Below the pieces are notes generated by a model, which ran no database searches, had not been told where the DNA came from, and saw only the letters and a program-made list of their open reading frames with translations. Shown here in pieces: positions 21,932 through 28,980 of a stretch of 33,224 bases of DNA. The number at the start of each line of letters is the position of its first letter. The first letter of the stretch is position 1. The position numbers were made by a program, and so were the translations under genes. Origin of the DNA: Marinobacter sp. (GTDB lineage Bacteria > Pseudomonadota > Gammaproteobacteria > Pseudomonadales > Oleiphilaceae); NCBI GenBank assembly GCA_029264995.1, contig JAJUKC010000025.1, forward strand, positions 1-33,224. Direction: 5' to 3'.

Positions 21932-22570
21932 TCAGACCGATCCTTCCTGCCGGCCGGCATTGGCATAGAGCTTCAGGTAGTCTGTGCTGGTGACCACACC
22001 GGCGGGTTTGCCGGCAGCATTGATCACCAGCGCGGCATTCAGCCGGTGAGCGAGCATCAGGCGAGCCAGTTGATGGGCATCTGTTTCCGGAGAGGCGGTC
22101 AGAAACGCCGGAAGTTCGATGTGAATCAGGCTTTGGTCCAAAGCCTCTGAACTGTGCTCGTGAATCCAGGAAAGGAGCCAGCGCAGGTCGATCAGACCTG
22201 CCACATTGCCATCGGCGAGCACCACCAGATGATGTACTCCGTGTTCTTCCATGGTAGCCAATGCCTCTGCGACGGTGGCAGAAGCAGGAACCGAGAACTG
22301 GGCTGGTGAGCTGATGTCGGCGACTGGCAGGTAAACCCTTTCTTCCCGACGTTCGCCGGCGGCAGCGGCACCATATTCCTGAAGTGCGCGAAAGCGGCTG
22401 CCACCGCTGTGGACTGCCTGCTGGAACTCGGCATCGGTAGCCTCGCTATGTTCGGCAGAAATGGCCGCAGACTCCGACAGCTCGGTGACATCACCCACCC
22501 GGCGACTTCGGAACGCTTCGGGTAACCGGGTCCCGATTGGGCGCCCGGGTTCACTGACGAAAATGGACAT
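21932..22570 (-). CDS. CBS-domain pair protein
   Basis: A 212-residue cytoplasmic protein with no enzyme domain. The first 75 residues are variable. Residues about 80-210 form two CBS motifs: one around VPASATVAEALATMEEHGVHHLVVL with GLIDLRWLL, and one around TDAHQLARLMLAHRLNAALVI with GVVTSTDYLKLY. CBS pairs usually bind adenine nucleotides such as AMP, ATP or S-adenosylmethionine and regulate a partner; the partner here is unknown. The ATG at 22570 has an AGAGGTGG-type ribosome binding site about six bases upstream. It converges on the lipoprotein gene with 27 bases between stops. A possible sigma-28 promoter precedes it, in the 90-base gap after mnmC. Confidence 0.85.
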   Translation of the reverse strand: MSIFVSEPGRPIGTRLPEAFRSRRVGDVTELSESAAISAEHSEATDAEFQQAVHSGGSRFRALQEYGAAAAGERREERVYLPVADISSPAQFSVPASATVAEALATMEEHGVHHLVVLADGNVAGLIDLRWLLSWIHEHSSEALDQSLIHIELPAFLTASPETDAHQLARLMLAHRLNAALVINAAGKPAGVVTSTDYLKLYANAGRQEGSV

Positions 22571-22619
22571 GATTCCACCTCTCCGGGGATTCTCCCCTTT
22601 ACCACCACCTTATGAACGT

Positions 22620-22646
22620 TTATCGGCCGCCTGACCGTTCGCTATA
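22620..22646 (-). promoter_or_regulatory. possible sigma-28 (FliA) promoter before the CBS gene
   Basis: On the minus strand a perfect -10 box GCCGATAA lies at 22627-22620. It is separated by exactly 11 bases from TATAGCGA (22646-22639), which matches only 4 of 8 positions of the -35 consensus TAAAGTTT. The distance to the CBS start is 50 bases. The -10 box is striking but the -35 is poor, so chance is possible. Confidence 0.3.
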
Positions 22647-22660
22647 GCAAGAGTTTATTA

Positions 22661-24556
22661 CTATCCGGTTAGCTGTTTCCGGTAAAGACGTCCCGTTTCC
22701 ACACGACGGGCGAGCCGGGTATTCAGGCAGGGCGGTTGCTCGCAGATCCGGTCGGCCAGATATTCAGCCAGCAGGGGAGCCCACACCAGGCCTTTGCTGC
22801 CGAAACCCGTCAGCAGAAACACGCCGGGCTGGACTGCCTCGTCGTTGACGGGGCAAGGACCAGCCACCGGCTGATAGTCGTGTGTGGTGCAGCGGAATGC
22901 CACGCGTCCCTCAAGGTGTTCTGCCTGTATGTGCTTTGAGATGTTTACGGAGGGCAGCAGTTCCCGAAGTTGGTCCAGGTTTTCCTGATGCCCCTCGGGC
23001 GTTGGTTCCGGGTTATCGTCACGCAGATCAAATGTGGCACCGGTTATGGCATTGCCTTCATAAACGGGGTTCAGGTATTTGGTGCCGCAGACGACCACGT
23101 CCGGAAGTTGGCAGTTGTCTGCCGGTAACCGGGTGACCTGTCCGCGAATTGGCTTCAGGCGCAGCGACTGGCCTTCTGGCACAGGAGCAAGCGAGCCGCT
23201 TTCATGGCCGGCGGCAACCACAACCTTTGTTGCCCTGAGTGATCTTCCGTCACTGGCCTTTATCACCCAGTGATTGTCCACATACCGCAGCGTATCGACG
23301 TTAAAGTCGAAAACCGTGCGGATGTGCGGGTGATCGATGAGTGTTTGGCACGCACGGGCCGGTTGTAGCCAGCCGGAACTCGGGAACCAGAGCCCTTCGC
23401 ACTGTACAGGCATACCGGCAATACGGCTTGCTTCGGCGGCTGTCACGGCCGCCAGCAGGTTTTCAGGGTAGGTGTTGCGTTCCAGAAATCGCCTTTGGCG
23501 ATCCTGCTCCTGGTCCGTGGCTGCAAGCTGCAGCAAACCGCTGGGATGCCAGAATTCGCCCTGCCATCGCTGGTAGAAACGCTGGCTGAAGGAAAGCGCG
23601 GTGGCCGCGAGCTCTGTCTGGTCGTTGTACTCGACACCGAGTTTTACGTACAGAGCCCCCTGGTCATTGCCGGAGGCGCCCGCGCCGGGGCCATTGGCCT
23701 GGTCGACAAGCACCACCGGAACGCCCCGTTCTGCAAGATTCCGGGCCAGAGCGGCACCAGCAATGCCGGCACCAATGATGGCTATGGACTCCGCTCCGGC
23801 GGCGGGTGCAACGACCTGTTCCGCCGCTGGAAATCTGCCGGTCAGCATCTCCCGCTTGCGGCCGAAACCGGGCACTTTCAGCATGTCAAAGCCTTCATCG
23901 GCCAGAGCGCGACGAACCCTGCCAACTGAGGTAAAAGTGGCCAGGGTGGTGCCCGGTTTGCTATGAGCACGAATCTGCTGAATGGCCTGTTCGAGCCACA
24001 TGTCGGGGTTCAGTGACGGTGCAAATCCATCCAGAAACCAGGCGTCGGCCACGAATTCCAGTTCGTTCCAGGCGTCCAGTACATCGCCAAAATGGAGGGT
24101 AAGCCTGATAGCGCCGCCGCCAAGCACCAGGCGGTGAGTCCCTTTTATCAGCGGAGGGTAGTTCTCAATCAACTCCCGGGCCAGGGGTTGCAGCCCTGGC
24201 CAGCTTTCCAGGGCCTTTTCCAGATCGGCCAAAGACAGGGGATAGCGCTCGACCGAGATGAAGTGAAGAATTGCGTGGTCTTGCCCGTCGGGGCGTTGCG
24301 ACAGCCACTCTGCCCAGGTTGCCAGGAAGTTGAGCCCGGTGCCGAAACCGGTCTCGGCGATCACAAAATGGCTGTTGCTGTTCAGTGCTGCGAATCGCCC
24401 GGGCAGTTCATTTCTCTCGATGAACACATAACGGGTCTCGGCCAGGCCGTCATCCCGGCTGAAATAGACATCGCCAAAGCGGGCCGATTCAGGCACTCCG
24501 TCTTGCCATATCAGTTCCGCCGGTTCCATGGCCGGCGGAAGAAGGTCGGGGTTCAT
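22661..24556 (-). CDS. mnmC: bifunctional tRNA wobble-uridine modification enzyme MnmC
   Basis: MnmC finishes the mnm5s2U34 modification of certain tRNAs. The FAD-dependent half turns cmnm5U into nm5U, and the methyltransferase half then methylates it with S-adenosylmethionine. The 631 residues show both halves. The N-terminal methyltransferase has ETGFGTGLNF (68-77) and DAWFLDGFAPSLNPDMW. The C-terminal oxidase has the FAD motif GAGIAG (262-267) and ends with GFGSKGLVWAPLLAE. Length fits the family (about 630-690). I used ATG 24556; M10 is possible, since neither start has a clear ribosome binding site. It starts 5 bases after the cyclophilin stop, so the two are co-transcribed. Confidence 0.95.
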   Translation of the reverse strand: MNPDLLPPAMEPAELIWQDGVPESARFGDVYFSRDDGLAETRYVFIERNELPGRFAALNSNSHFVIAETGFGTGLNFLATWAEWLSQRPDGQDHAILHFISVERYPLSLADLEKALESWPGLQPLARELIENYPPLIKGTHRLVLGGGAIRLTLHFGDVLDAWNELEFVADAWFLDGFAPSLNPDMWLEQAIQQIRAHSKPGTTLATFTSVGRVRRALADEGFDMLKVPGFGRKREMLTGRFPAAEQVVAPAAGAESIAIIGAGIAGAALARNLAERGVPVVLVDQANGPGAGASGNDQGALYVKLGVEYNDQTELAATALSFSQRFYQRWQGEFWHPSGLLQLAATDQEQDRQRRFLERNTYPENLLAAVTAAEASRIAGMPVQCEGLWFPSSGWLQPARACQTLIDHPHIRTVFDFNVDTLRYVDNHWVIKASDGRSLRATKVVVAAGHESGSLAPVPEGQSLRLKPIRGQVTRLPADNCQLPDVVVCGTKYLNPVYEGNAITGATFDLRDDNPEPTPEGHQENLDQLRELLPSVNISKHIQAEHLEGRVAFRCTTHDYQPVAGPCPVNDEAVQPGVFLLTGFGSKGLVWAPLLAEYLADRICEQPPCLNTRLARRVETGRLYRKQLTG

Positions 24557-24561
24557 GGGGC

Positions 24562-25170
24562 TCAGTTGTCTTTCGTGATTTCTTCGGCGGACTCGATAAT
24601 GACCGGGCTCACGGGGACATCGGCCATGCCGCGCTGGTAGCCGGTCTGAACCCCAGCGATACGATCAATCACGCCCATGCCCTCGGTAACCTTGCCGAAG
24701 ACTGCATAACCCGGGCCCCGCACTCCGGCGTTCAGGAAGTCATTATTGACCACATTAACGAAAAACTGGCTGGTGGCTGAATCCGGCGCATTGGTCCTGG
24801 CCATGGCAATGGTGCCTCGGAGGTTGGGCAGGGTACTGGTTGCTTCATTCACGATGGGGGCTCTCGTCTGTTTGCGTCCAAGATTCTCATCGAATCCGCC
24901 GCCCTGGACCATGAAGCCGGGAATTACACGGTGAAAGATGGTGCCATCGTAAAATCCGCTGTTTACGTAGGCCAGAAAGTTTTCAACGGTTTTTGGAGCG
25001 ACGTCGGGCCGCAGCTGAAGCACGAATGCACCTTCCGTCGTCACAAAGCGGACCTCCGGAAGTGCCGGTTCCTCGCTCTGGGCCATGGCTGTTGAGGTTG
25101 TCAGCAGAGTGGCAACGAAGGCAAAGAGGACAGACATCACAATCGAAATGTGTTTTACGGAATTTGTCAT
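24562..25170 (-). CDS. periplasmic cyclophilin-type peptidyl-prolyl isomerase
   Basis: Predicted to catalyse cis-trans isomerisation of prolyl bonds in exported proteins. The 202 residues begin with a Sec signal peptide ending TAMA, with cleavage after A30. The cyclophilin domain (about 38-195) follows, with the catalytic block FHRVIPGFMVQGGG (R81), then GTIAMARTNAPDSATSQFF and a final GYAVFGKVTEGMGVID. It is of the small bacterial PpiA class. Upstream lies a 200-base divergent gap before the MshEN-type gene. This gap includes a tandem 10-base pattern CAGATCTTAA-CAGATCATTA at 25240-25259, which might be an operator. It leads the transcription unit containing mnmC. Confidence 0.92.
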   Translation of the reverse strand: MTNSVKHISIVMSVLFAFVATLLTTSTAMAQSEEPALPEVRFVTTEGAFVLQLRPDVAPKTVENFLAYVNSGFYDGTIFHRVIPGFMVQGGGFDENLGRKQTRAPIVNEATSTLPNLRGTIAMARTNAPDSATSQFFVNVVNNDFLNAGVRGPGYAVFGKVTEGMGVIDRIAGVQTGYQRGMADVPVSPVIIESAEEITKDN

Positions 25171-25374
25171 TTCAAGGCAGCTCTCTGTTACAGGTGGTGA
25201 CCAGAATACTGAGATAATCCGGTTATTACGAAGTTTGTGCAGATCTTAACAGATCATTACGCCATTAAGGGTAAATCAGAACAGCATGCTCAGAGGTTGT
25301 GGGCTACGCTTCACTTGATTGTTGAATACCGGGCCGGGTTGTACGGTGATCACTGATACTGCAGGAGGAATCTG

Positions 25375-26118
25375 GTGAGAATCCGTCAGGGTTTTGAAGA
25401 GAAATCCCGGCTTGGCCGGTTGTTGATCAATCGTGGCTACCTGTCTGAAGGTCAGCTGGAAGAAGGGCTTCGGGCTCAGAGGGAAACCGGCCAGCGCCTC
25501 GGTGAGGTGTTAATCGCTGCCGGCTGGATCTCAGAGCGGGAGCTCCACCGGGTACTCAAGCATCAGTCCCGTTACCGTAATGCAGCGGCGCTGGTTACCA
25601 TGGTCACTCTGCCATTTCAGCCCCTGGTTTCACTGGCGTCCAGCAACACCAACGCAGCGCAGATTGGCGCTGAAGCGGGCGAGCTTTATGAACGGGGCGG
25701 TCTCACGCCCTTGTCGGAAGAAGAAATGTCAGGAGTGTCTGCTCAAAGCGGTATCGGCCTGATGGAGCGCCTGGAGGCGGTCTCTTCCATGCCAGGCAGC
25801 GCCCAGGGCGATCCCTCGGGTGACTCCCCCGATGTCGACGTGGTGGAAGGAATCAGGCTGGCGGCCAACGTGTTCGTGCCGGTGCTCAGCTTTCTGGATT
25901 CCGACCTTACGATTACGGGTGTGCATTACCGGGACTCAGAGCCTCGCTACTCGCTACAGGAAGATGGAGGCCTGAGGCTGGCATTTCCTGAGCGTATTGA
26001 GGAAATCCGGATGGACAACATTCGTGTGATGGGCGGGCAAACACCTCCCATGGGCAATGTCAGTATCCGGGATATCCGCTTTCACCCCGATTCGCAGATG
26101 ACCATCTACACGCGCTGA
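25375..26118 (+). CDS. MshEN-type (c-di-GMP-binding) domain joined to an uncharacterised exported part
   Basis: Not a recognised named gene. The 247-residue protein starts with two 24-residue repeats, RLGRLLINRGYL... (12-35) and RLGEVLIAAGWI... (41-64), separated by exactly five residues. This fits the MshEN signature (RLGxxLxxxGxxxxxxLxxxLxxQ, twice), a known c-di-GMP-binding fold from the N-terminus of type II secretion and pilus ATPases. No ATPase follows. Instead there is a hydrophobic stretch (about 70-88) after a basic RYRN, like an internal signal anchor. A motif LSEEEMSGVSAQSGI (113-127) then recalls the start of FilA/DUF6160-like surface proteins, and a beta-rich C-terminus of unknown fold follows. 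The predicted layout is cytoplasmic sensor, single membrane pass and periplasmic tail. The GTG start at 25375 has AGGAGG six bases upstream. Confidence 0.8.
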   Translation: MRIRQGFEEKSRLGRLLINRGYLSEGQLEEGLRAQRETGQRLGEVLIAAGWISERELHRVLKHQSRYRNAAALVTMVTLPFQPLVSLASSNTNAAQIGAEAGELYERGGLTPLSEEEMSGVSAQSGIGLMERLEAVSSMPGSAQGDPSGDSPDVDVVEGIRLAANVFVPVLSFLDSDLTITGVHYRDSEPRYSLQEDGGLRLAFPERIEEIRMDNIRVMGGQTPPMGNVSIRDIRFHPDSQMTIYTR

Positions 26119-26137
26119 AAACCTTGCCCTGAAACGA

Positions 26138-26171
26138 AAAATGCCCGGAAAATCTCCGGGCATTTTATTTT
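26138..26171. terminator. bidirectional intrinsic terminator
   Basis: A 12-base stem AAAATGCCCGGA (26138-26149)/TCCGGGCATTTT (26155-26166) with a 5-base loop and T-rich ends on both strands. It lies between the convergent MshEN-type gene and flgN, and can serve both. Confidence 0.88.
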
Positions 26172-26189
26172 CTCTGGGCGCTTGGTGTA

Positions 26190-26660
26190 TCAGGCGCTGG
26201 CCAGGATGTTGGTGCTTGAGACGTTGGTCTGCTGGCCTTTGGCGCCATAGAGCTTCTGTTGGGCGGAAGCGCCTCGGAAGATGTCGGTAAGACGTGACAG
26301 GCGCTTTTGCAGGTGCCCGAGAATTCGGCCGTTGTTCTGGTTCACGGCCTGGCATTCGCGCAAGCGGGCGTCTGCGTCTTTCCAGAGTTGGTGGAGCTCA
26401 TCCATGCCCGCGGCCCGAATGAATCGTGATGGCTCTCCTGCGTTGGGCTTGTAGCCCATATTCACCAGCAGGTGAATTTTCTTTTTGGCGCGTTCACGAA
26501 CGCCTTCAAGAATCTGGTTCTTCCGGCTGGTCATTTCTTGCAGGGGCTGGATATCCGCAGAGGAGAGCACGGATTTTTCCTGGTGGAGAAGTTCCGCCAG
26601 CAGCTCAAGCTGGCGGATATCTTCCTGAAGAATCGCTTTTAACTGTTCATGTGCGTTCAT
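26190..26660 (-). CDS. flgN: flagellar export chaperone FlgN
   Basis: FlgN is the cytoplasmic chaperone for the hook-filament junction proteins FlgK and FlgL, which it escorts to the flagellar export gate. The 156 residues are mainly helical and charged, with no signal peptide. Heptad-like patterns appear in EQLKAILQEDIRQLELLAELLHQE and a conserved-type LTSRKNQIL-like block (MTSRKNQILEGVRERA). Sequence conservation of FlgN is low, so the call leans on length, helical character and position 7 bases after flgM. The last 25 residues are Gln/Ser/Thr-rich. It shares the sigma-28 promoter upstream of flgM. Confidence 0.88.
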   Translation of the reverse strand: MNAHEQLKAILQEDIRQLELLAELLHQEKSVLSSADIQPLQEMTSRKNQILEGVRERAKKKIHLLVNMGYKPNAGEPSRFIRAAGMDELHQLWKDADARLRECQAVNQNNGRILGHLQKRLSRLTDIFRGASAQQKLYGAKGQQTNVSSTNILASA

Positions 26661-26667
26661 GCTTTAC

Positions 26668-26994
26668 TCACCCGAAAATGCTTTTATCCATCTCAAGCAT
26701 TTTCTGGGCCAGTTTCTGAGCATCTACCTTGTAGGTGCCGTTCTCAAGAGCAGAACGAATCTGTTCGATGCGATCATCGTCCATTTCGGGGTAATCCCCC
26801 AGCTTCTGCTCAAGTTGCTTCAGGTTTTTTGCCTGATTGCTCAGGTTCACATTTTCACCGCGGGCAGCGGGGCTTTGGGCCTTGGCTTGTTCGCCAGTTG
26901 GCGCCTGTGAGCCCTGGTTGCCTGTGGCTTTGTCGGCCGTGGTGCGAGTGGTGTTGACCTGGCCTGGGCCAATTCCATTTAAGTCAACTGACAT
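26668..26994 (-). CDS. flgM: anti-sigma-28 factor FlgM
   Basis: FlgM holds sigma-28 (FliA) inactive until the hook-basal body is complete, and is then exported through the flagellum so that late genes switch on. The 108 residues begin with a disordered polar half (MSVDLNGIGPGQVN, then Thr/Ala/Gly/Gln-rich to about 55). The C-terminal sigma-binding helices follow (about 70-108), including MDDDRIEQIRSALENGTYKVDAQKLAQKML, here cited by its ENGTYKVDAQKLA core. Length is within the usual 90-110. A near-consensus sigma-28 promoter precedes it, giving the expected autoregulatory loop. It is co-transcribed with flgN, 7 bases downstream. Confidence 0.95.
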   Translation of the reverse strand: MSVDLNGIGPGQVNTTRTTADKATGNQGSQAPTGEQAKAQSPAARGENVNLSNQAKNLKQLEQKLGDYPEMDDDRIEQIRSALENGTYKVDAQKLAQKMLEMDKSIFG

Positions 26995-27051
26995 ATCAAT
27001 ACCTGCTTGCCTGGGGCCACATCAAAGTGGCGTATTCGGGTTTATATCTGC

Positions 27052-27078
27052 TTAACGGCAAATCCGCGCCATACTTTA
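27052..27078 (-). promoter_or_regulatory. sigma-28 (FliA) promoter of flgM-flgN
   Basis: On the minus strand TAAAGTAT (27078-27071), an 11-base spacer and GCCGTTAA (27059-27052) match the FliA consensus TAAAGTTT-N11-GCCGATAA at 7 of 8 and 7 of 8 positions with exact spacing. It lies between the flgA stop and flgM, 58 bases before the flgM start. Confidence 0.85.
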
Positions 27079-27122
27079 GTTACAAAACGGAAAACATTTG
27101 CCGCTTTTGCTACTTCGCTGCC

Positions 27123-27824
27123 TTACATCGGAATTTCGACCCGCCCGGGGCCAACCGCACGGGCTTTGACTGTCCGGGACGAGCGGAGATTCTCTACCAG
27201 AACCTGCTCTCCAACCCCTGCACTCGCCAGTGCTTTACCGCGAGAAGACACCGAAAATGAGCCTGAACGCGCGGTGATAATAACATGATCGCCCCGCTCA
27301 ATCGCGTTGGGGGCTTCAAGGAGATCCGGGGTCATTACCGTGCCGGCATTCACCGGGCGGCGCATCATCATGCCTGAAACAGATTCCTTCCGGGTGAGTA
27401 CGCCGCGGCGACTGGCGTTGATCTGAACCGAATTTACGGTTACCAGATCCTGTGTCAAACGCTCCCCGCGCGCCAGGGGTCGAGCCGCTACCAGGGCAGG
27501 GCCATGAACCTCAACGCTGGTGGTCACGTACATTTTCCAGGGGCGTTCACCACTACACGATACCAGTACAGACGGGCTGGTGGTTTGCAGCGGATCGCCC
27601 GCAAATTCGGTGTTCAGATCCTGATTGCAGGCGGCAAGGGCGATGCGGCTATCAATGGCGCCGACTTCATAGCTGCTTTCATAGCCCTCGGCTGCAAGGG
27701 TTTCGGACCACCTGGCCAGAAACATCTGGGCGGCGTTGCGGATGGTTTCAGCAGTGGTACGTTCTGAAGACTGAGTGACCGGGCTCAGTAAAAGGCACAA
27801 TGCAGCCAAAAAGATGATTCGCAT
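27123..27824 (-). CDS. flgA: flagellar P-ring assembly chaperone FlgA
   Basis: FlgA is the periplasmic chaperone that helps FlgI form the P-ring around the flagellar rod. The protein starts with a Sec signal peptide (MRIIFLAALCLLLSPVTQSS). After an N-terminal domain with two cysteines (LAACNQ and VSCSGE, a possible disulphide) comes an SAF-type domain (about 115-230). This contains RPLARGERLTQDLV and the typical C-terminal V-x-V-x-N pattern in GVGEQVLVENLRSSRTV. I chose ATG 27824 (233 aa); an in-frame GTG two codons upstream at 27830 is the alternative. It lies upstream of flgM-flgN on the same strand and is divergent from cheV. Confidence 0.94.
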   Translation of the reverse strand: MRIIFLAALCLLLSPVTQSSERTTAETIRNAAQMFLARWSETLAAEGYESSYEVGAIDSRIALAACNQDLNTEFAGDPLQTTSPSVLVSCSGERPWKMYVTTSVEVHGPALVAARPLARGERLTQDLVTVNSVQINASRRGVLTRKESVSGMMMRRPVNAGTVMTPDLLEAPNAIERGDHVIITARSGSFSVSSRGKALASAGVGEQVLVENLRSSRTVKARAVGPGRVEIPM

Positions 27825-27875
27825 ACGCACCGGTTTGTCCTATGCTGTCTTTATCTGTGTGTTTTGTCGAAATTC

Positions 27876-27912
27876 GTTAAGGATTTGGGTTCTTGGGCCG
27901 TTAACCCTTAAC
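27876..27912. repeat. nested inverted repeat in the flgA-cheV divergent gap
   Basis: GTTAAGG (27876-27882) pairs with CCTTAAC (27906-27912), and inside it GGGTT (27887-27891) pairs with AACCC (27903-27907), overlapping the outer arm by two bases. The dyad lies about 52 bases upstream of flgA and 104 bases upstream of cheV. It might be an operator for a flagellar regulator. Apart from this, the 191-base gap shows no sigma-54 or good sigma-28 site. Confidence 0.4.
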
Positions 27913-28015
27913 AGGTTTGCAGGCGTCAAAGATTTGTCTTGGACAGGCCTGAAACCACTTTACAAAGATCTATGCAATATTGATGCCGGTATAGGCACGC
28001 CAGGAGTAAAGCATC

Positions 28016-28945
28016 ATGGCAGGGGTATTAGACAGCGTTAACCAGCGCACCCAGCTGGTCGGTCAGAACCGGCTCGAACTGTTGCTGTTCCGTTTACGGG
28101 GGCAGCAGATGTACGGCATTAACGTATTCAAGGTCAAAGAAGTGCTTCAGTGCCCCAAGCTTTCGTCGATTCCCAACAGCCGGAGCGTGGTCCGAGGGGT
28201 GTCCCACATCCGTGGTGAAACCATTCCCATTATCGATCTGAGTATGTCGATTGGCTTGCCGGGTATCCCGCAGGAGCAGTTGTCCACCAGTTTCGTGATC
28301 ATCACGGAGTACAACCGTAAAACCCAGGGCTTTCTGGTAACGGGCGTAGACCGGATCATGAATATGAACTGGGAGGATATTCTCCCTCCGCCGAAGGGGG
28401 CGGGGAAGGATGTCTACCTGACAGCGGTTACAAAGATTGACGATAAACTTGTAGAAATCATAGATGTAGAAAAGATTCTTGCAGAAGTTTCTCCGCTCAG
28501 GGAAGATGTGACGGAAGAGCTGGTGGGCCGAAGTGCGGAACGGGTTCCAGGGCATTTGCCCGTGCTGGTTGTGGATGATTCTTCCGTGGCTCGCAGGCAG
28601 ATTGAGCGCTGTTTGACCGCTATCGGAATGGAAGTGGTTACCAAAAACGATGGCAAGCAGGCGCTACAATATCTCAAGGAGATTACCGAGGACGGTTCAA
28701 AAGCAAACGACCACCTGTCTTTGATTATCTCTGATGTTGAGATGCCGGAAATGGACGGCTACACCCTGGTTACCAGAATAAAAGAAGACCCGGCGCTGAA
28801 AGAAATGTATGTCATGCTGCATACCTCGCTGAGTGGCGTCTTTAACCGGGCGATGGTGCAGAAAGTGGGCGCAGACGATTTCATGGCGAAATTCAGCCCG
28901 GATGAGCTGGCCGAGCGAGTAATGGAGATTATTGATCAGCACTGA
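28016..28945 (+). CDS. cheV: chemotaxis coupling protein CheV (CheW-REC)
   Basis: CheV couples chemoreceptors to the CheA kinase and adds a phosphorylatable brake. The 309 residues have an N-terminal CheW-like domain (about 15-160; LLLFRLRGQQMYGINVFKVKEVL starts it, shown here by GQQMYGINVFKVKEV). The C-terminal receiver domain (about 180-305) has an acidic pair D187-D188 in VVDDSSVARRQ. The phospho-acceptor is D240 in ISDVEMPEMDG, and a late lysine appears in DFMAKFSPDELA. AGGAG at 28002-28006 lies nine bases before the ATG. It is followed 35 bases later by cheR, as in Vibrio and Pseudomonas flagellar clusters. Confidence 0.95.
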   Translation: MAGVLDSVNQRTQLVGQNRLELLLFRLRGQQMYGINVFKVKEVLQCPKLSSIPNSRSVVRGVSHIRGETIPIIDLSMSIGLPGIPQEQLSTSFVIITEYNRKTQGFLVTGVDRIMNMNWEDILPPPKGAGKDVYLTAVTKIDDKLVEIIDVEKILAEVSPLREDVTEELVGRSAERVPGHLPVLVVDDSSVARRQIERCLTAIGMEVVTKNDGKQALQYLKEITEDGSKANDHLSLIISDVEMPEMDGYTLVTRIKEDPALKEMYVMLHTSLSGVFNRAMVQKVGADDFMAKFSPDELAERVMEIIDQH

Positions 28946-28980
28946 TGCTCGGCTGACGGTTTCACCCACGAAGAGATCCA

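Noticed and set aside
22661..24556. MnmC as two fused or mis-assembled genes.
   Set aside because: A methyltransferase followed by an FAD oxidase is the normal full-length MnmC layout.
27962..27994. CAAAGATC and GCCGGTAT before cheV as a sigma-28 promoter.
   Set aside because: The spacer is 14 bases, not 11, and both boxes deviate, so I did not list it.
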